DNA from: Echinostoma caproni
Taxonomy: Eukaryota > Platyhelminthes > Trematoda > Plagiorchiida > Echinostomatidae
NCBI GenBank assembly: GCA_900618425.1
Contig: UZAN01040020.1
Span: forward strand, 8,336-72,335
Reading direction: 5' to 3'
DNA length: 64,000 nucleotides
The position numbers and the translations under genes were made by a program. Positions 38,571 to 51,900 of this stretch are shown here, one piece after another. Each line of letters begins with the position of its first letter. The stretch's first letter is position 1. The notes under the pieces are model-generated. The model did not search any database. It was given only the letters and a program-made list of their open reading frames with translations, and was not told the origin of the DNA.

Positions 38571-40114
38571 TGACATGACTCGACTTACTTTATAACAACA
38601 AACCGATGGAGTGGCACCGGTTGGTCAAATTACACCCGTTGTAGCAAACGCTTTCAAGGATAAATTTGAAAACGGACGAGTAGGATTACATCAATACTAC
38701 AAGGTATGTGGTGGGGGTAAAAGCATGCATTGAGGAAGTAGAAGTTGGTGAACAACCTTAAATATTTCATAAGCCCTTCAATGGAAATGCAGTAAATAGT
38801 TAGAGAATCCTGAAGACGGAGTTGGGGGCAACTAATAGTATTTTTATTCTGATTACTCCCAAAATGTGAAGATGAAGATTACAACAGCGATCAATCTGAA
38901 CGAGAGCAAAACAGTTTGTTTCAAACAAAAGTTGACAAATAAAGAAACACGTAGATCAACAGGATAGTAAATCTGGGCACGCTTTGGCGGGACTTTCGAA
39001 TTGAAACTGTGTCATCTTGTCTAGATATGTTATCGACTCCATACATTCAGTTTTCAAGGTCAAATGCTGTGCGATCAATAGATGCATCGGAATGTGCGGC
39101 GGATCTACTATAAGTCACAACAGATTCAAATTAAGTTACAACGGTGTTGAAAAGAAAGGGTCATAAAATCTTTGACAGTGGATTCGATTATTTACTCCAC
39201 CAATGCGTGATATGGTCATCTTCCGGTCATTCAATTTTGATGGCCCAGACCAGTGCATTCAGGAAAACAATATTGCCCTCAGAAAGCAGACTATGATTGT
39301 CTCCGCGGTTTCCTCACATTTTACTGCATACAACCTTGATTGTATTTTATGAGACCGAATGGACCACACTAAATGTTCAATTATCATCTTTCAGGCTCCC
39401 ACTCTCTGTCAGATGTGAAACAATCGAAATTGAGATAACCGCGATCCCCGTTACATCTAAGCCACACAGGTTGATGTTCCATGGTGTGTTTAGACAATTA
39501 ACTCTAATCGGCAGATTAGCATTCACGAGGTCAACATGCGTAACAGGGGCCTGTTCTGACATCGGATGATGAGTGATGCCGAGAACACTTACCTCAGTTT
39601 GACAGCACTGAACGTTTCGTGAACTGTGGTACCCAGGACTGCGGCGATTCTTTCAACTCCTGGATGGCCGTGAAAGGGTCGTTTAGTGAATAAATATTTA
39701 CTTCTTATTCAGTTAAGGACAGATATCTGTTTAGATTAGTTGAGGGCAAACCTTTTTATTCAAGCTAGCCATTTATGAACGGCCTTTCATAAGACCCTTA
39801 ATTCCGTTTTCATTTTGTTCTTGTATCAGAAGTGTCTTCATATAAATATAATCTTGGCGGGTGATAAAATTATCTGCAAGAAATGGCCCTGTGAGTCATC
39901 CCATGGCGACCCCGTGACGAGCAATCTGGAGGTCCGCATCAAACTTCCTGAAAATTTAACCGTTGTTTATCCCATAAAGATATTTAGAAGAATGTAGGAT
40001 AAGTAGACGAAACAAATAAAACCGGGATGGTCATTTTTTATCGTAACTGACTATTGATTATTCGAGGACGTCAAATAAGATACCCGCGGTTATTTTCTCC
40101 CACGTGACGAATTC

Positions 40115-40285
40115 GCAGAAGGTGGGTGGGTGGTGAAGGTCACCAAATTATCACCCCGAAGAGTGTGCGTTCGAAATCCCACCAGCACCGACTGATCTTC
40201 CACATTAAGTGATCTAAATCAGCCTTTGACTGGCTGCCTTCTCCTTTCTGAAAATTACATCATTCTATATCAGATAAAAGGAGGT
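40115..40285 (+). repeat. SINE-like repeat, family 3
   Basis: GGTGGTGAAGGTCACCAAAT, then the B-box-like GTTCGAAATCCC, and a tail with TTTCTGAAAATTACATC and ATAAAAGGAG, matching the 36700 copy. Confidence -1.
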
Positions 40286-41119
40286 AAAGACTGAATTAGA
40301 TGAAGTCCATCATCCGGGGTCAAATTATACAGGTTACTATGGATACAACATCAAAGAAGATCAGTTTCCCGCTATCAGGTTCGCATAGCATTTATAAGTG
40401 TTAAGCGGCATCGTGGTGCATTTTACCAGTTTCTTGTGTTCTGGTTTGAGGAGGTCTACTAATAATTAGATGATCGTGTGATAGGCTGCCTTTATGCGTA
40501 CTAAGGAACACAGAGGTAGTCTGGGGTTGTGTAATGGTTATTCTGTCAGGTGATGTTGCTTTTCTGTGCTTGGATCCAGTGGCACTTTATGCTCCTCCAT
40601 GTTCTTGGGATCGGATGAAGCCAATTGAAGCGCGTAAACCAAGCAGGTTTTGGGTCCATCAAGCGAGTGACAATTGTTTCAGCCATCCGGACCCACACCG
40701 TCTTTATAGATCAAGTGTTATGCGATATGCAACGCTGAACGCTTTCCGCTTCCCTTTGTTATCGGTGTATATCAGATGGCCCGCGAATACGTTCGTAATA
40801 TATCGATATTGCTGTTCTTTCCCCCTAAGGATTGCGGGTTGCTCTAATCGGCGTAATAAAAGAAACCTCATGTCATTCGATCTATGTAACAGGCTACTCC
40901 AATAAATTTATATAGTCGGTTGTAGCAGTTTGTCTTTCACTAGCACTTGCATCACATGCGTTTTAGATTGAAATTAAACTATCTCAATTGCGCTTGGAAT
41001 TCAGTAACGCTGAGACCCGAGCTTCTCTAGGATTCCTTTGTGTCACACAGAGGAACAGGACCAATTGGTAATCCAGTGTCCCATGTTGCTCAAAGATATC
41101 GCTCGCTCACTGCGTGCTA

Positions 41120-41148
41120 TGTTCCTCCTCCTCCTCCTCTTCCTCCTC
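41120..41148 (+). repeat. CCT-type simple repeat
   Basis: TCC/CTC units over about 29 bp. Confidence -1.
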
Positions 41149-41451
41149 AGATTTTGTGTTTGATTGATTTGCATTGANGCATTGACTTTTATATTCCACA
41201 TATTTTCATCTGTTTTTAGTCATCTGATCCGTATGCATTTTGTTCAGATGAGCCTGCCTCCCAGTATACTATGATATTGAAAATCATATGAGTGCAATTT
41301 TATTCTAAACCACCAGTGTGCTCCCAATATCTAATATATCATCTATTTTTATCATCCTGAAACCGAAGAATAGTCTTGCGCAAATGATAGTATTTAAAGT
41401 TGAAAAAGTATTGAAAATCAGTTCCCGCAGCTCGGGTCAACTGAATTCTAT

Positions 41452-42145
41452 TTCGCCTGTTCACCGAGCTTGGCAATATCTGTGCAAACTTTTCATCACC
41501 AGTCGACGTGACGTTAGCAGTGCTTATGAAATGGCAGTGTTGTGCTTGACCCGGTCGTTGATATATGTGATCTTCGCCAAACGAGAGAACAATCAACAGG
41601 AACAAGATCAGCGTTATCTACAAAATAAACTGCAAGAACTGCCGGAAACACTATACCGTACAAAGTGGAAGAAAACTGTCTACAAGGATCCGTGAACACC
41701 AGCCGGCAGTCAGGAAAAGTGATCCACTATCGCTCATTTTCCTGCACGAAGATCAAGCGGGACATCAATTTGGCATCAAATTAACGAAAATTATCGACCA
41801 AGCCCGGTCAAAGCAGGGCGGAGACTCTCTCGGGGCTTGACACTCTTCAAACAACTCTGTAAACAGCCACATGGAACTGGATCACATGTACACGCCAATG
41901 CAACTCATGGATCAAACGAGCCAATAAAAAAGGTCACACCGGGACCTGGGGACAGACCGAAACTGCAATCAGAATAGAAGGACAATCAAGCAGAGAACAA
42001 GGGACAAAATCTGTCGATGGAGAAAAGCACATAAATAAACGAACGGGTCAAGCACAACACTGCCATTTGACAAGCACTGCTGACGTCACCTCGGCTAGTG
42101 ATGCAAAGTTTGCAAACAAACTGCCAAGCTCGGAGAACAGACGAG
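41452..42145 (+). mobile_element. Penelope-like element with inverted flanks, dead copy
   Basis: Same family as 23923-25002. The plus strand reads SVIYKINCKNCRKHYTVQSG, then RKLSTRIREH. The YIG of the GIY-YIG core is replaced by YTV, so the nuclease should be inactive, and a stop follows. Inverted ends are 41452-41575 and 42028-42145. It stands 750 bp before gene B. Confidence -1.
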
Positions 42146-42839
42146 AAAGATTTACAAGTTACACGTGGTGCTGCTTCATGTGGCGCAGCTTTGGGATACT
42201 TAGTCAAAGTGGGTTTGAATACGGTTGTCTGTAATAACAAAGATAATGTGTTAATAAAAGCATTCAATGGTAATTCATGATGCAGCAATTGGATGGGTTG
42301 ACTTAAAAGGACGATGACGAAGCACATTTGTTATTTTAGTAACCTATGCAACTGGGCTTTGGAAAAACACCATAGAAATCGCATCATGTATTGTTTTTCA
42401 TTGCTCCAATAGACGAACTGTATTCACATGTGCAAAACACCACCGTCGAGGATGATTTAGGACACCAGAACTTGATCATTACCTCAAAGTGCGCATGTAT
42501 GAACAAGGATGAAAACAGAGTGTCATTGGTAACTTGTCGCCCCTCCCCCCTCCCAAGCGTGTTGCTGATTACACACGCGAACACCCTTTGCAACTTCTTC
42601 TGTTGGACGTCAATTCACTGTGAATCCGTTTCAGTGAGAACAAANAAAGTCATTCATCATTACCTGTGGCATGACTGTTAAACAACTCGGGTTTTGGTTG
42701 ACTCAGGGTAGTGATTCATCGAATCCCATGCACAAGTCTATTCCTGCCAATCGTGCGAACTTAAAATCGACTAAAAGCATACGGCATTATGGGACAAGTT
42801 TGATCAGGGTGACATTGATTTCCTTTGTGTCAATGCAAA

Positions 42840-42847
42840 TATATAAG
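42840..42847 (+). promoter_or_regulatory. Candidate TATA box of gene B
   Basis: TATATAAG lies 50 bp before the ATG, which would leave a very short 5' leader. Gene C has a similar A/T element at a comparable distance. No transcript evidence is available. Confidence -1.
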
Positions 42848-42896
42848 TAGATATAGATGGCTAAACGGTTTGATAGTGAAGTGTTTTTTGAACACA

Positions 42897-42939
42897 ATGA
42901 TCTTCCAGCTGAGTGTATCTTTCATCCTATCTTTGGCAT
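42897..42939 (+). CDS. Gene B exon 1, signal peptide
   Basis: ATG start followed by MIFQLSVSFILSLA, a typical hydrophobic signal core; phase-1 donor GTAAGT. This ATG is chosen because it follows the TATA element and gives the correct phase for the first micro-exon. Confidence -1.
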
Positions 42940-45900
42940 GTAAGTCTTAAGCTCACATAATTATTTGTTTCAACGTAAGCACTATGAATTTGGTATACTA
43001 CTCAACTGCAAAAAATGGTGCCTAATGAAAGAGGTTCGTATATCTGGCACACATAAACCAATTCAAAGTCCACATCCTGCCAAAATAGACCATTTTGATT
43101 TTCAAGTAATGTTTCGAATTGCACAGATATGCTGATCCAAAATAGGCACTAATTTTCTGTCTATCGAGGTCATAGGTATTTGTTAACTAACTGAAAAAAA
43201 ACCGTGAGCGTTCAATCAATCACAAGTCAAGGTGAAAACATTAGTCCCGAATTAAAAGGATTTCGCGATACACAAAACTATTGCCCCGGGCATGTTATAG
43301 AGGTTTTGAAAAACCCGGACAAACAAAAATTAATTACTATTTAAACCTTTTGATTGCCAGGTCGTTATTCATTCCTATGACGTCACAGTTCACATGACAT
43401 TCTGAGAGTATACGAGCACGTGTTCACATCCAAATCACTGCTCAATTTTACGAACTGATTAGAAGCACGTAAAATCGGTTGTTTCTTCCATCCCATTTAT
43501 CCCCTTTTATCAGATGTTCAAGCACAATATGGTAATTCAACTAATTGAATGCTGCTTCCATCTCCTGTTTGTGATAATTCTAACCCCATTATCGTTCTGA
43601 CTGTGTCTCACGTAACGACAGCTGCGGTCATGAAACCACATCAATGTGTTTTTTCACTAAGAGTTATTTCTTTTTTACACTCCAGGCTATCCTAACTATT
43701 CAAGTGAGTTCACTTGCCGGTTAGTTTTGGTGTGGAGAAGTGCCATTGTGAAAAATAACTTATTGCAATGTATTTATTTAAGTAATTAATTTAATTAATA
43801 TGAGCAAGCCATACACTGTATTATAACCAATTCATTGATTGTGTTCACAGCATCTCTAATTCATTTAGAAACGTACTTTTGCGCAGCGTGCTCAACGGTC
43901 ACTTCAGTGTTTGGCACGACGTGTTTTGTCGTATTGCTCTCATTATATTACATTAGGCTTATAGTCAACTATGATAAAAAAGGAACAAATTGGCATACAC
44001 AATCTCTCTTCCTTTTCTTTATTTCTGTAAGATCCCCACGGGTCGTACAACCAGTATCCAGGTATGTCACTCAACGATATGTATTTTTGCTTTGCGTAAA
44101 TGACAATAGAATTTAAAAGCTAGAAATTCGTTTCGTTCAATCAAAATTGTATGGTAACCTCAACTTCAGTGTATTTGTGCTTAGTTGTATGAGATCATTA
44201 ATACTGCTTTTGATTTGACTATCATTTATTTAGGTCTTGCTTATTTCTGAGAACCGAAAGACTGCAGATTACTTGAGGCAGCCTCTTGACAATCTCCAGT
44301 AGGTTATTTTGATCAGTCACTTTTGGAGGTCGTACAAAAACACAAGCTTTCATTAGAAATTTCCTGTATCCCGATCCAAGAATAGTTCGTAAGTCTGAGT
44401 ACCGTGGACACGCCATGAGAAGTACGAACCGAGGAAGGCCAGCGCTTTTCGAATGAACGCTCTATGGGCTTACCTGAGAACTGGGGCCGTATTTTTACTG
44501 CAAATCAACTTCAATCATCCAACGATAGTCTTCCAGCAAAATAAAACCCGATTGCCAAAAATGTTTAGTATTGATCAGAATGCAGATTGCCATCATTCTA
44601 TTTATACCGATATTACCAACGGTTTTAAACATAACAGTAAAATAATTTATGCTTAATTCATGTGTTTTTCGATCTAAACCCATCGGAGCAAAAGCTTATA
44701 CTGTGGCTAGCTTTCACGCTCACTTTTATAAACATGATGGTACCGGCAGCGTGTTTGCTGAACTCCCGTTTGTTATGTGCACGTAAATATCCTTGTTCGT
44801 TTCACTTGAATCTGTGATGTTACGGTTATGGCGTATTTCCGATCACTTTTTGTTGAAACATTCTTATTGTCATAAACATTACTCCAACAAATTCCGAAAT
44901 TAATATGTTTTTCTGTATATTGATTTAGGCTATTACGGAAACGGAAGTGAGTATCTGAGATGAATTATTGTGTCATATAGTTCGGTCTAAATCTGAATCA
45001 TTTCACAGCTTATCAAGGTCAACTTAAACACAATGTAGCTTTTCACACATCGGGATGTGTGGTGAAACCAGCAGATTAATTCACGTGACCCGATTGAATA
45101 ACGCATTTCCTCCTGACTAGTAGCACGAAACCGCAAAGGCTATTTGTTGCTTAAACGGAGTTGAAGCACAGGGAGCTTAATGGAGTTCGATGAGAAAAGA
45201 ATGACGAGTAATGAAAAGATTTTCCCTTACAACCAAGCTGTCTTTATGTGGATAGTTGTTTGAAGATTTATCTTGGGATTTGCACATTTCACCTTGTCTC
45301 AAATGTTCATTCGATGAACCTTGGTGACATCTAGGAAAATCCTGTCGGGGCAGTCAGCTGACATGCTAACTAATGGATGCCACATGCCTCTGTAATTTGG
45401 ATGGGTAATTCGAATTTGAAAAGATCAGTGCTATCGGTGTGGCCTCGTAGCTCAGCTGGTAGAGCATGCGCGTAAGGAGTGTGGGCGGTGTCCATGCGTG
45501 GGTTCGAATCCCACCGAGGCTGCTGAATTTTTCACAATCCCAACCTAAATCTTCAATCTGCCAAACAACCATTTGCCCAATTTCTATTGTAAATCAACTT
45601 GGGGCATATGGAACCAATCAACTTTCAGGTGTTTGAGATGATTTAGATTAACCAAACAAATTTATTTTTTGTGGAATCAAACTAGGATTAATCAGGTTCA
45701 ATCCCAAAACACTATAGTCATATTGAATGAAGGATAGGAACAATCAATGTTTTCCCTCTCGAAATACCCGGAGTATGCGGTTCAGATGGATGCCATACTG
45801 TAGACATTTAGCTTTAGGGTTTAAAATGTCTGGACGACATTGTTTGTCTGAAATCTACCAAGAATTTTGAGGTTCATTTCGGAATTGACCATTTATTTGC

Positions 45901-48900
45901 CGTAAATCAACAATTAATTGAATGAGCTATGGAAAACAAAAATCAGTCATTGGAACTGGTATGGTTTTCTACGGGTGCGTGCATTGGTCTTTTTGGATAG
46001 CCATGATTGTCTTAATCTCTACCAGTGCACGTTTTACTTCTGGATAGCTGATTTGCCTGCTAAAACGATATTGCTAATTATCTAACTTATGTGATCAAAT
46101 AGGTTTCGCTTGAGTGTTTTCGGGCAATGAATAACATGCTTGCCATAGGAAATAGCAGTTCGGTGTTTGCTTGGAAATGCATCAACAAAGTCATTCATCT
46201 AAACACAACTGTCGTTGAAACAATGCATCAGTCAAAGTGTTATTTTACCCAAGTCCAGGGGAAAAACGTTCATCACAGTAGTACTAGTAGTCAAGGTCAC
46301 ATCTTGAGAGACATATTATACACACGGGGTGATGAGGGCAGTGGATTTCGCTGACCTAAAATCCGCATCAAATCTCGTAGATCTAATATGGAACAGGTAG
46401 ATATACACTGTCTTAGAAGAGGGAAAGGTTTTCCGATCCACATTAACACAAAAGAAGTGATGTTTGGCTACAACACCAGCGTATAGATAAACATTTTATG
46501 GAAAACTAAAAACGAAATATATTTGTGATGAAAATATCACATTTATTGAAATAACTTTGACCGAAATTTGATTGGCTCTTTTTTTGTGTGAATCAAGCGC
46601 GGAATGACTTTAGCAAGAGAGTGCTTTGACATCCCACCGCTGGTCGCCAGATCAGATTTGATGAATGATGAGCGGTGTATTTCTTGACACATTTTACCAT
46701 CCTTAGATTACCGCATATAGCCACAACGGTCATAAATTGTCTGATTCCTACATTTATACTTATTCACGAAATCTTTGTCAAGAAATACCGTAAAAACCGT
46801 CAATATTTGTTCTATTGCGTCACATGGCAATAATTAACTGAAGTTGCACTTTACAGGTTACGGAGGATACCCAAGTGAGTTTATTTGGACAGAATTAACG
46901 TTTTCAAAATGTTCTATGAATAACTGGTCGTTTCTGTAAATGGTACACACAAGAAAACCGCAACCGAAAATCACATACAGAACAGTTTCCGGTTTCCTGC
47001 ATAAGTTAAGAGATCTGTCACAAAAATCAAAATGTTTTGACTTGTACAATTTACATTTAGTCAATGTAACATTTTTGTTCTGTTCTATTCTGGTGAAAAA
47101 TTCTAAAATAATCGTGTGCTTCAAACCGTGGCATTTTCATGTCTGTCCAATTTGGAGTTAATCATGGACCATTAATCGGGAACAAGTCATTTATATTGCT
47201 GTATTTTGTAAGCAGCCAAACATATCATTGATTTAAGTGATTGAAAAAACCTGAACAACGAAACAAACGGTGCATTCATGTTCCCCTAGTGAGATGGAAA
47301 ACCATGGCTATGATGAATACGCATCACTTGATGATAGATGTGTTTCCAAAATATTATCAATATGCTTCTTGCTAAGATTAATTTTTTTTTTACACTCAGG
47401 CTATCCAGGCTATTCAAATGAGTTTGATGGCTGGTTAGTTTATTTTGTGCAGAAAAGCGGAGTTGTGCAAACCCTCTTGAATAAAAATATTCATCTTGTA
47501 TGAAACAAGTATACCCGATAATAAAACCAAGTCACCGAGTACTCCCTAGTCATTTCAGTGTCTACTATCGAAAGTTTTATAGTTCTGCTACCTCTGCTTT
47601 TACCAAGTGTTTAGTTATTTGGCAATTGGTTAATTAGGCTGACTCATTTGTAAGAAAAAGCAGCTGAAGTTGAACCTTGCAGTGGAATAAACGAATTTAA
47701 ATGCTCGACCCTCCATCCTCTTCTTTATTTCCCTAAGATCCTCCCGGGAATTACCCGCAGTATCCAAGTAAGTTCATTTTTAAAGAGAGAATGTATATTT
47801 TCAATAACGTCCATCATTGCAGAAAATGTGATTTTATTAGTGTGTATTAAAGTGTTGCTCACGATATGGAATTGTGGTTACGTGGAATAAACGAACCTTA
47901 TTTGGGTTATATCACTGTTTAAGTCATTACCAGGACATGGCAGACATTTAAACAGTTTTCCGTCAATTCTTCCAGTCAACCAGTGTGTGTGTGCGCGGTT
48001 TGGCGCTTGAGTACTGCAAGCTTTATATGCAAAGCTTCGAACCAATTAGGGAATGTTTACTATGGATCTGCTTCGAGCGACGCGGAACGCAAATTGAGTG
48101 CTTTTTGAGAGTACTATATATCTGAGAGGAACGAAACATTCTGTTTTAGGCATAAGTTTGCTTTATTCTCATCTCTAGTCAACCTCATTCAAGCGATGCA
48201 CATCATTTTAGATATCATATACATTGATTTTGAGCGATTATAAACAATTGCGTAAGACCCTTTCTACTTTGGAATATGTTCTCCAAATGTACCGTGTAGG
48301 TCAACCCAAGTAGTTGCCCCCTACCCCGCCAGAAACTGAGTGTTTCTGAACCGGAAAAATTAATAGAGACGGTCAATGAGTCCCAGTGAGAGCAGAACAC
48401 CTCTCGTTGGTCACGCATCGAATATTTTATTCCTCAAGTAACTGAATCGTTGAAGAAGCCCACCCAATTCCACTGCATCTAAAACCTTGTTCGGCCTATA
48501 GAACACAGTGAAAACGAAACCCGATATTCCCATTTCACCGAAACCATAGTGTACTGTCTGAAACAGTTCAAATGTTATGCTACGAAATTGAGTTAGTTAG
48601 TAATATCCGAATGGGATATTTATGAAAATCACAGTTGCGTTATTTGCGTTTGTGAATGAATGTAAAATTTAAGAACTTTGCAATATTATACCTTTATACT
48701 CTGTTTCAAATCAGGCTCAAACAAAAGTAAGTCCATATGTTGAGGTAATGAACTCGATCAATATTTTTAATGCCTAACTGATGTGGTTTTTAAGAGAAAT
48801 TTCACAATTCCATAGATACAACAACTTTGTGGTCACCTTATTCATTTTCATTTATTATTAAAATCTAACTAAATAATGTGATATTTAAATCTGATGGATT

Positions 48901-51900
48901 TCGTTTTCCAAGATGCCCCTATTTGTACTTGATTAGTATATGGTAACCAATATAGCAATGTAATATTTTATCAACTACTCATTAACAGGCCCACAAGATG
49001 AAATCGTTTTGAGACCCACACACACCGTGTTGTCATCTAAAAACCAATGACATCGTTGTGTTTCTCATTTTATTGATCACAGATAACAGTGGTTCATACT
49101 ATCGTAAGTTTTTTTTTCTCAAATCGTAAAATATTCCCATTGACGCATGAAAACAAAGTCAAAACGCGAAGAAATTTCTTTTCGATATCTCGCTTCAGGT
49201 ATTGACATATATAGTTTGATTAGTCAGTAGATTAATACAAGGCCTAGGCTGATGTTGAATCAATGTCTGTGTGCAAAGTTATCTGTTGACAACAAGCTGT
49301 GGGATCACGATAATTGACATTGGACATTGGTCTTCGTCGTATGGAGGATGGTCACATCGAACGAAGAATATGCCGTAAGTGCACGTGGATTGGACAGTAC
49401 ACAGATTTTCAAAGCTTTGTCCCACTGAGATACAAATGGCATTAAGGGAACTGTTTAGCATGCAGGGCAAAGAGAATTTGTAGTCCGGAGACTCTGACCG
49501 AAGAGTTGACCTATACAAAAGACATCCTCAAGAAGAACGGATACACAGAGGCGTCTATTCGATGACATATGGAATCGAAACCAACTGATGCAAAAGTACA
49601 ATTGGCAAGAAAGGTGTTTGCCAACGTTCCCTTCAAAGGAGACAAGGAATTAGAAATCCTGGAATATCGGTTATCCAAAGCCATTTCCAAATGTTTTCCC
49701 GCGGCGTATTTAAGACTCCCATCCAGGACTAAGCCATTCATTGTTCAACAACTTAAAGATAAATTGCCCCATCAGTCCCAATCCTTTGTTCTATATCAGT
49801 TCACGAGCACTTGTAGTGCTCGTTATATCGGACACACAACGAGACGTTTGTCTAAGAGAATATCTGAACACTGTCCGACCGCCCTTCGAAAAGGAACAGT
49901 GAGAAGCCTAAACAGCTCAATTCTGCAACATTTAGGCGACAGTGGACACAGGATTGACCCAGAAACATCATTTACAAATTTCTTCACTGCACCTAAGAAT
50001 CACGCCAAAGGATTACGTAGAAAGATCCTGACAACTGTGAAAGCCATAACAATTACGATCATGAAACCGGATTTGAGTAAGCAACGTTATCTGGTTCAGG
50101 CCCTGATGTTACCATGTTACCCGTATCCCTATGTGACACCTATCCTCTCTCTTCCATTTCCCCCAATCCCCATTCGCTATCATTTTCTAAAACGTTCACA
50201 CCTGTTTTATTCACTCTGGACTAACACATTTCATATCATCACCAGTTCACAAATTTTTCATTCCACTTTTCTCTATCCAATTATCGTGATCCCATTGCTT
50301 GTTGTCAACAGATAACTTTGCACACATACATCCAATCAACATCTGCCTAGGCTTTGTATTATTCAACCGACTAATCGAACTATATATGTAAATGTCTGAA
50401 GCGAGATATCGAAAATAAATTTTTTTCGCGTTTCCACTTTGTTCGTATCGTAAGTTTATACAACCAATGTGTTGATGTAAATTCTCTACTGAAATGATAT
50501 CATTGTCGGATAAACTTTATCAAATCTTGAGTTTTTGGTTTTATGAACCTTGACATTTTCTGGCACTATTAATCTTATAAATCAATCATGAAAGAAGAAG
50601 GGCAGGTCTTGACAAGCCAGTGCGTAGGAACGTTACAAGGTCAATCGAATACAGCGTCATGGTGCAAAAAACAACCTGGCAATGTTTCACCGAATATTTT
50701 GTGACTTCATGAGTTATGCCCAAACAAACTGCAAGCCATCCACGAAAGCTCCGTGGTTGCTCCAGTCATGTTGTTGTCACGTCTATTTACTGGAGTAGGG
50801 AGGTCACTAAGATTTATTTTCTGGGAACGCGAGTAGTGATCTGCGTGCGTATTGGAAATTTCTGATAGTACCCTGATTGGAATGTCTATTCGGTCAAGCT
50901 AACCGATCGATATTAAGCAACAGGGAAACTCACAAGTTAGCAGGTCACGATTCGGATAAATAGTGGACGATGAAAATTGGCCTGACATGCAAGGCTTTCA
51001 GAATGAAGTTATCTGTGGCCGCTGATAATTTTGTTCTCCTGCAGGAACGTGAGCATTATGTAGTTGTTTTCTGATAAACTTCTTGATTACTGAGATTCGG
51101 TTCCCTGGGTTCGAGTTACACAGGCAAGCTCTAGCAGAGTGAATGCAGCTGGTCAGAGATAGACCCAACAGTGCAGCACTTAAGAGGGCGCTTTTGTTTA
51201 ATCATTGAATACTGGGATATAACAGAGTCTGCGACTAAGACAGATCACCTAGTATGACTTATATTGCAACAATAGGTGAGGTGTTTGGCATATCAAGATA
51301 AAGCCTTGCTTTTGAGGCAAAGACTGATTGTTGAGAAAATTTTATTTATTCAGTCTTGCCGAAATGTCATATGTTTAAGTGGATTGTAACATAGTAGGTT
51401 ACCATAAAATCCAAACGTTGCTTTTCTTCCGGCCTTCGCAAAATACATCACAGTGTCTACCCTTACATTTCGATACCATTATCTTTATTTGGCTTTTGCT
51501 GCAGCGAAACATTGATGTTCAGTTCAAATCAAACCGGAAAAGTAGTTTTGATTCATGACGTAAAAAGAAGTAATCGATACAACAATTAATTTAAAACAAC
51601 CACTTATTCCTCCTGTTACATCATGGAAAATATGCAAAATAACGTTTCGATGCATTCAATTTGTCATTTGATATTTCGCTATTCTTTCCTTTATTGTTGA
51701 ATCTTCCTAAAACAATCGATCAATCATATGGCAATATGATATCGAGATATCAATCGGCTCCCAAACACACACTGTTCTTATGCATCGGCCAGGAAATTCC
51801 ACTTTGTAATCTATTGCATGTGGCAATTCGCCAACTGGTAAACTGGGGGTGAATCAGATTTCGTTGACTGCACCCAGTTGGAGTGCATAATGTTTCAGGC

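Larger units (their letters stand above)
23172..42896. other. Spacer between genes A and B, transposon-rich
   Basis: No host gene was recognised. The identifiable content is Penelope-like elements (23923-28866 and 41452-42145), a 0.4-kb inverted repeat pair with a mariner-like remnant (33494-35241), a decayed non-LTR element (37523-38570) and SINE-like repeats. The blocks 28870-31530, 31650-33490, 35250-36690 and 38580-40110 hold only short ORFs that I could not assign. Confidence -1.

Noticed and set aside
45442..45520. Functional tRNA gene
   Set aside because: The variable region is too long, the anticodon stem is mostly wobble, and similarity to the 298 copy continues beyond the tRNA ends.
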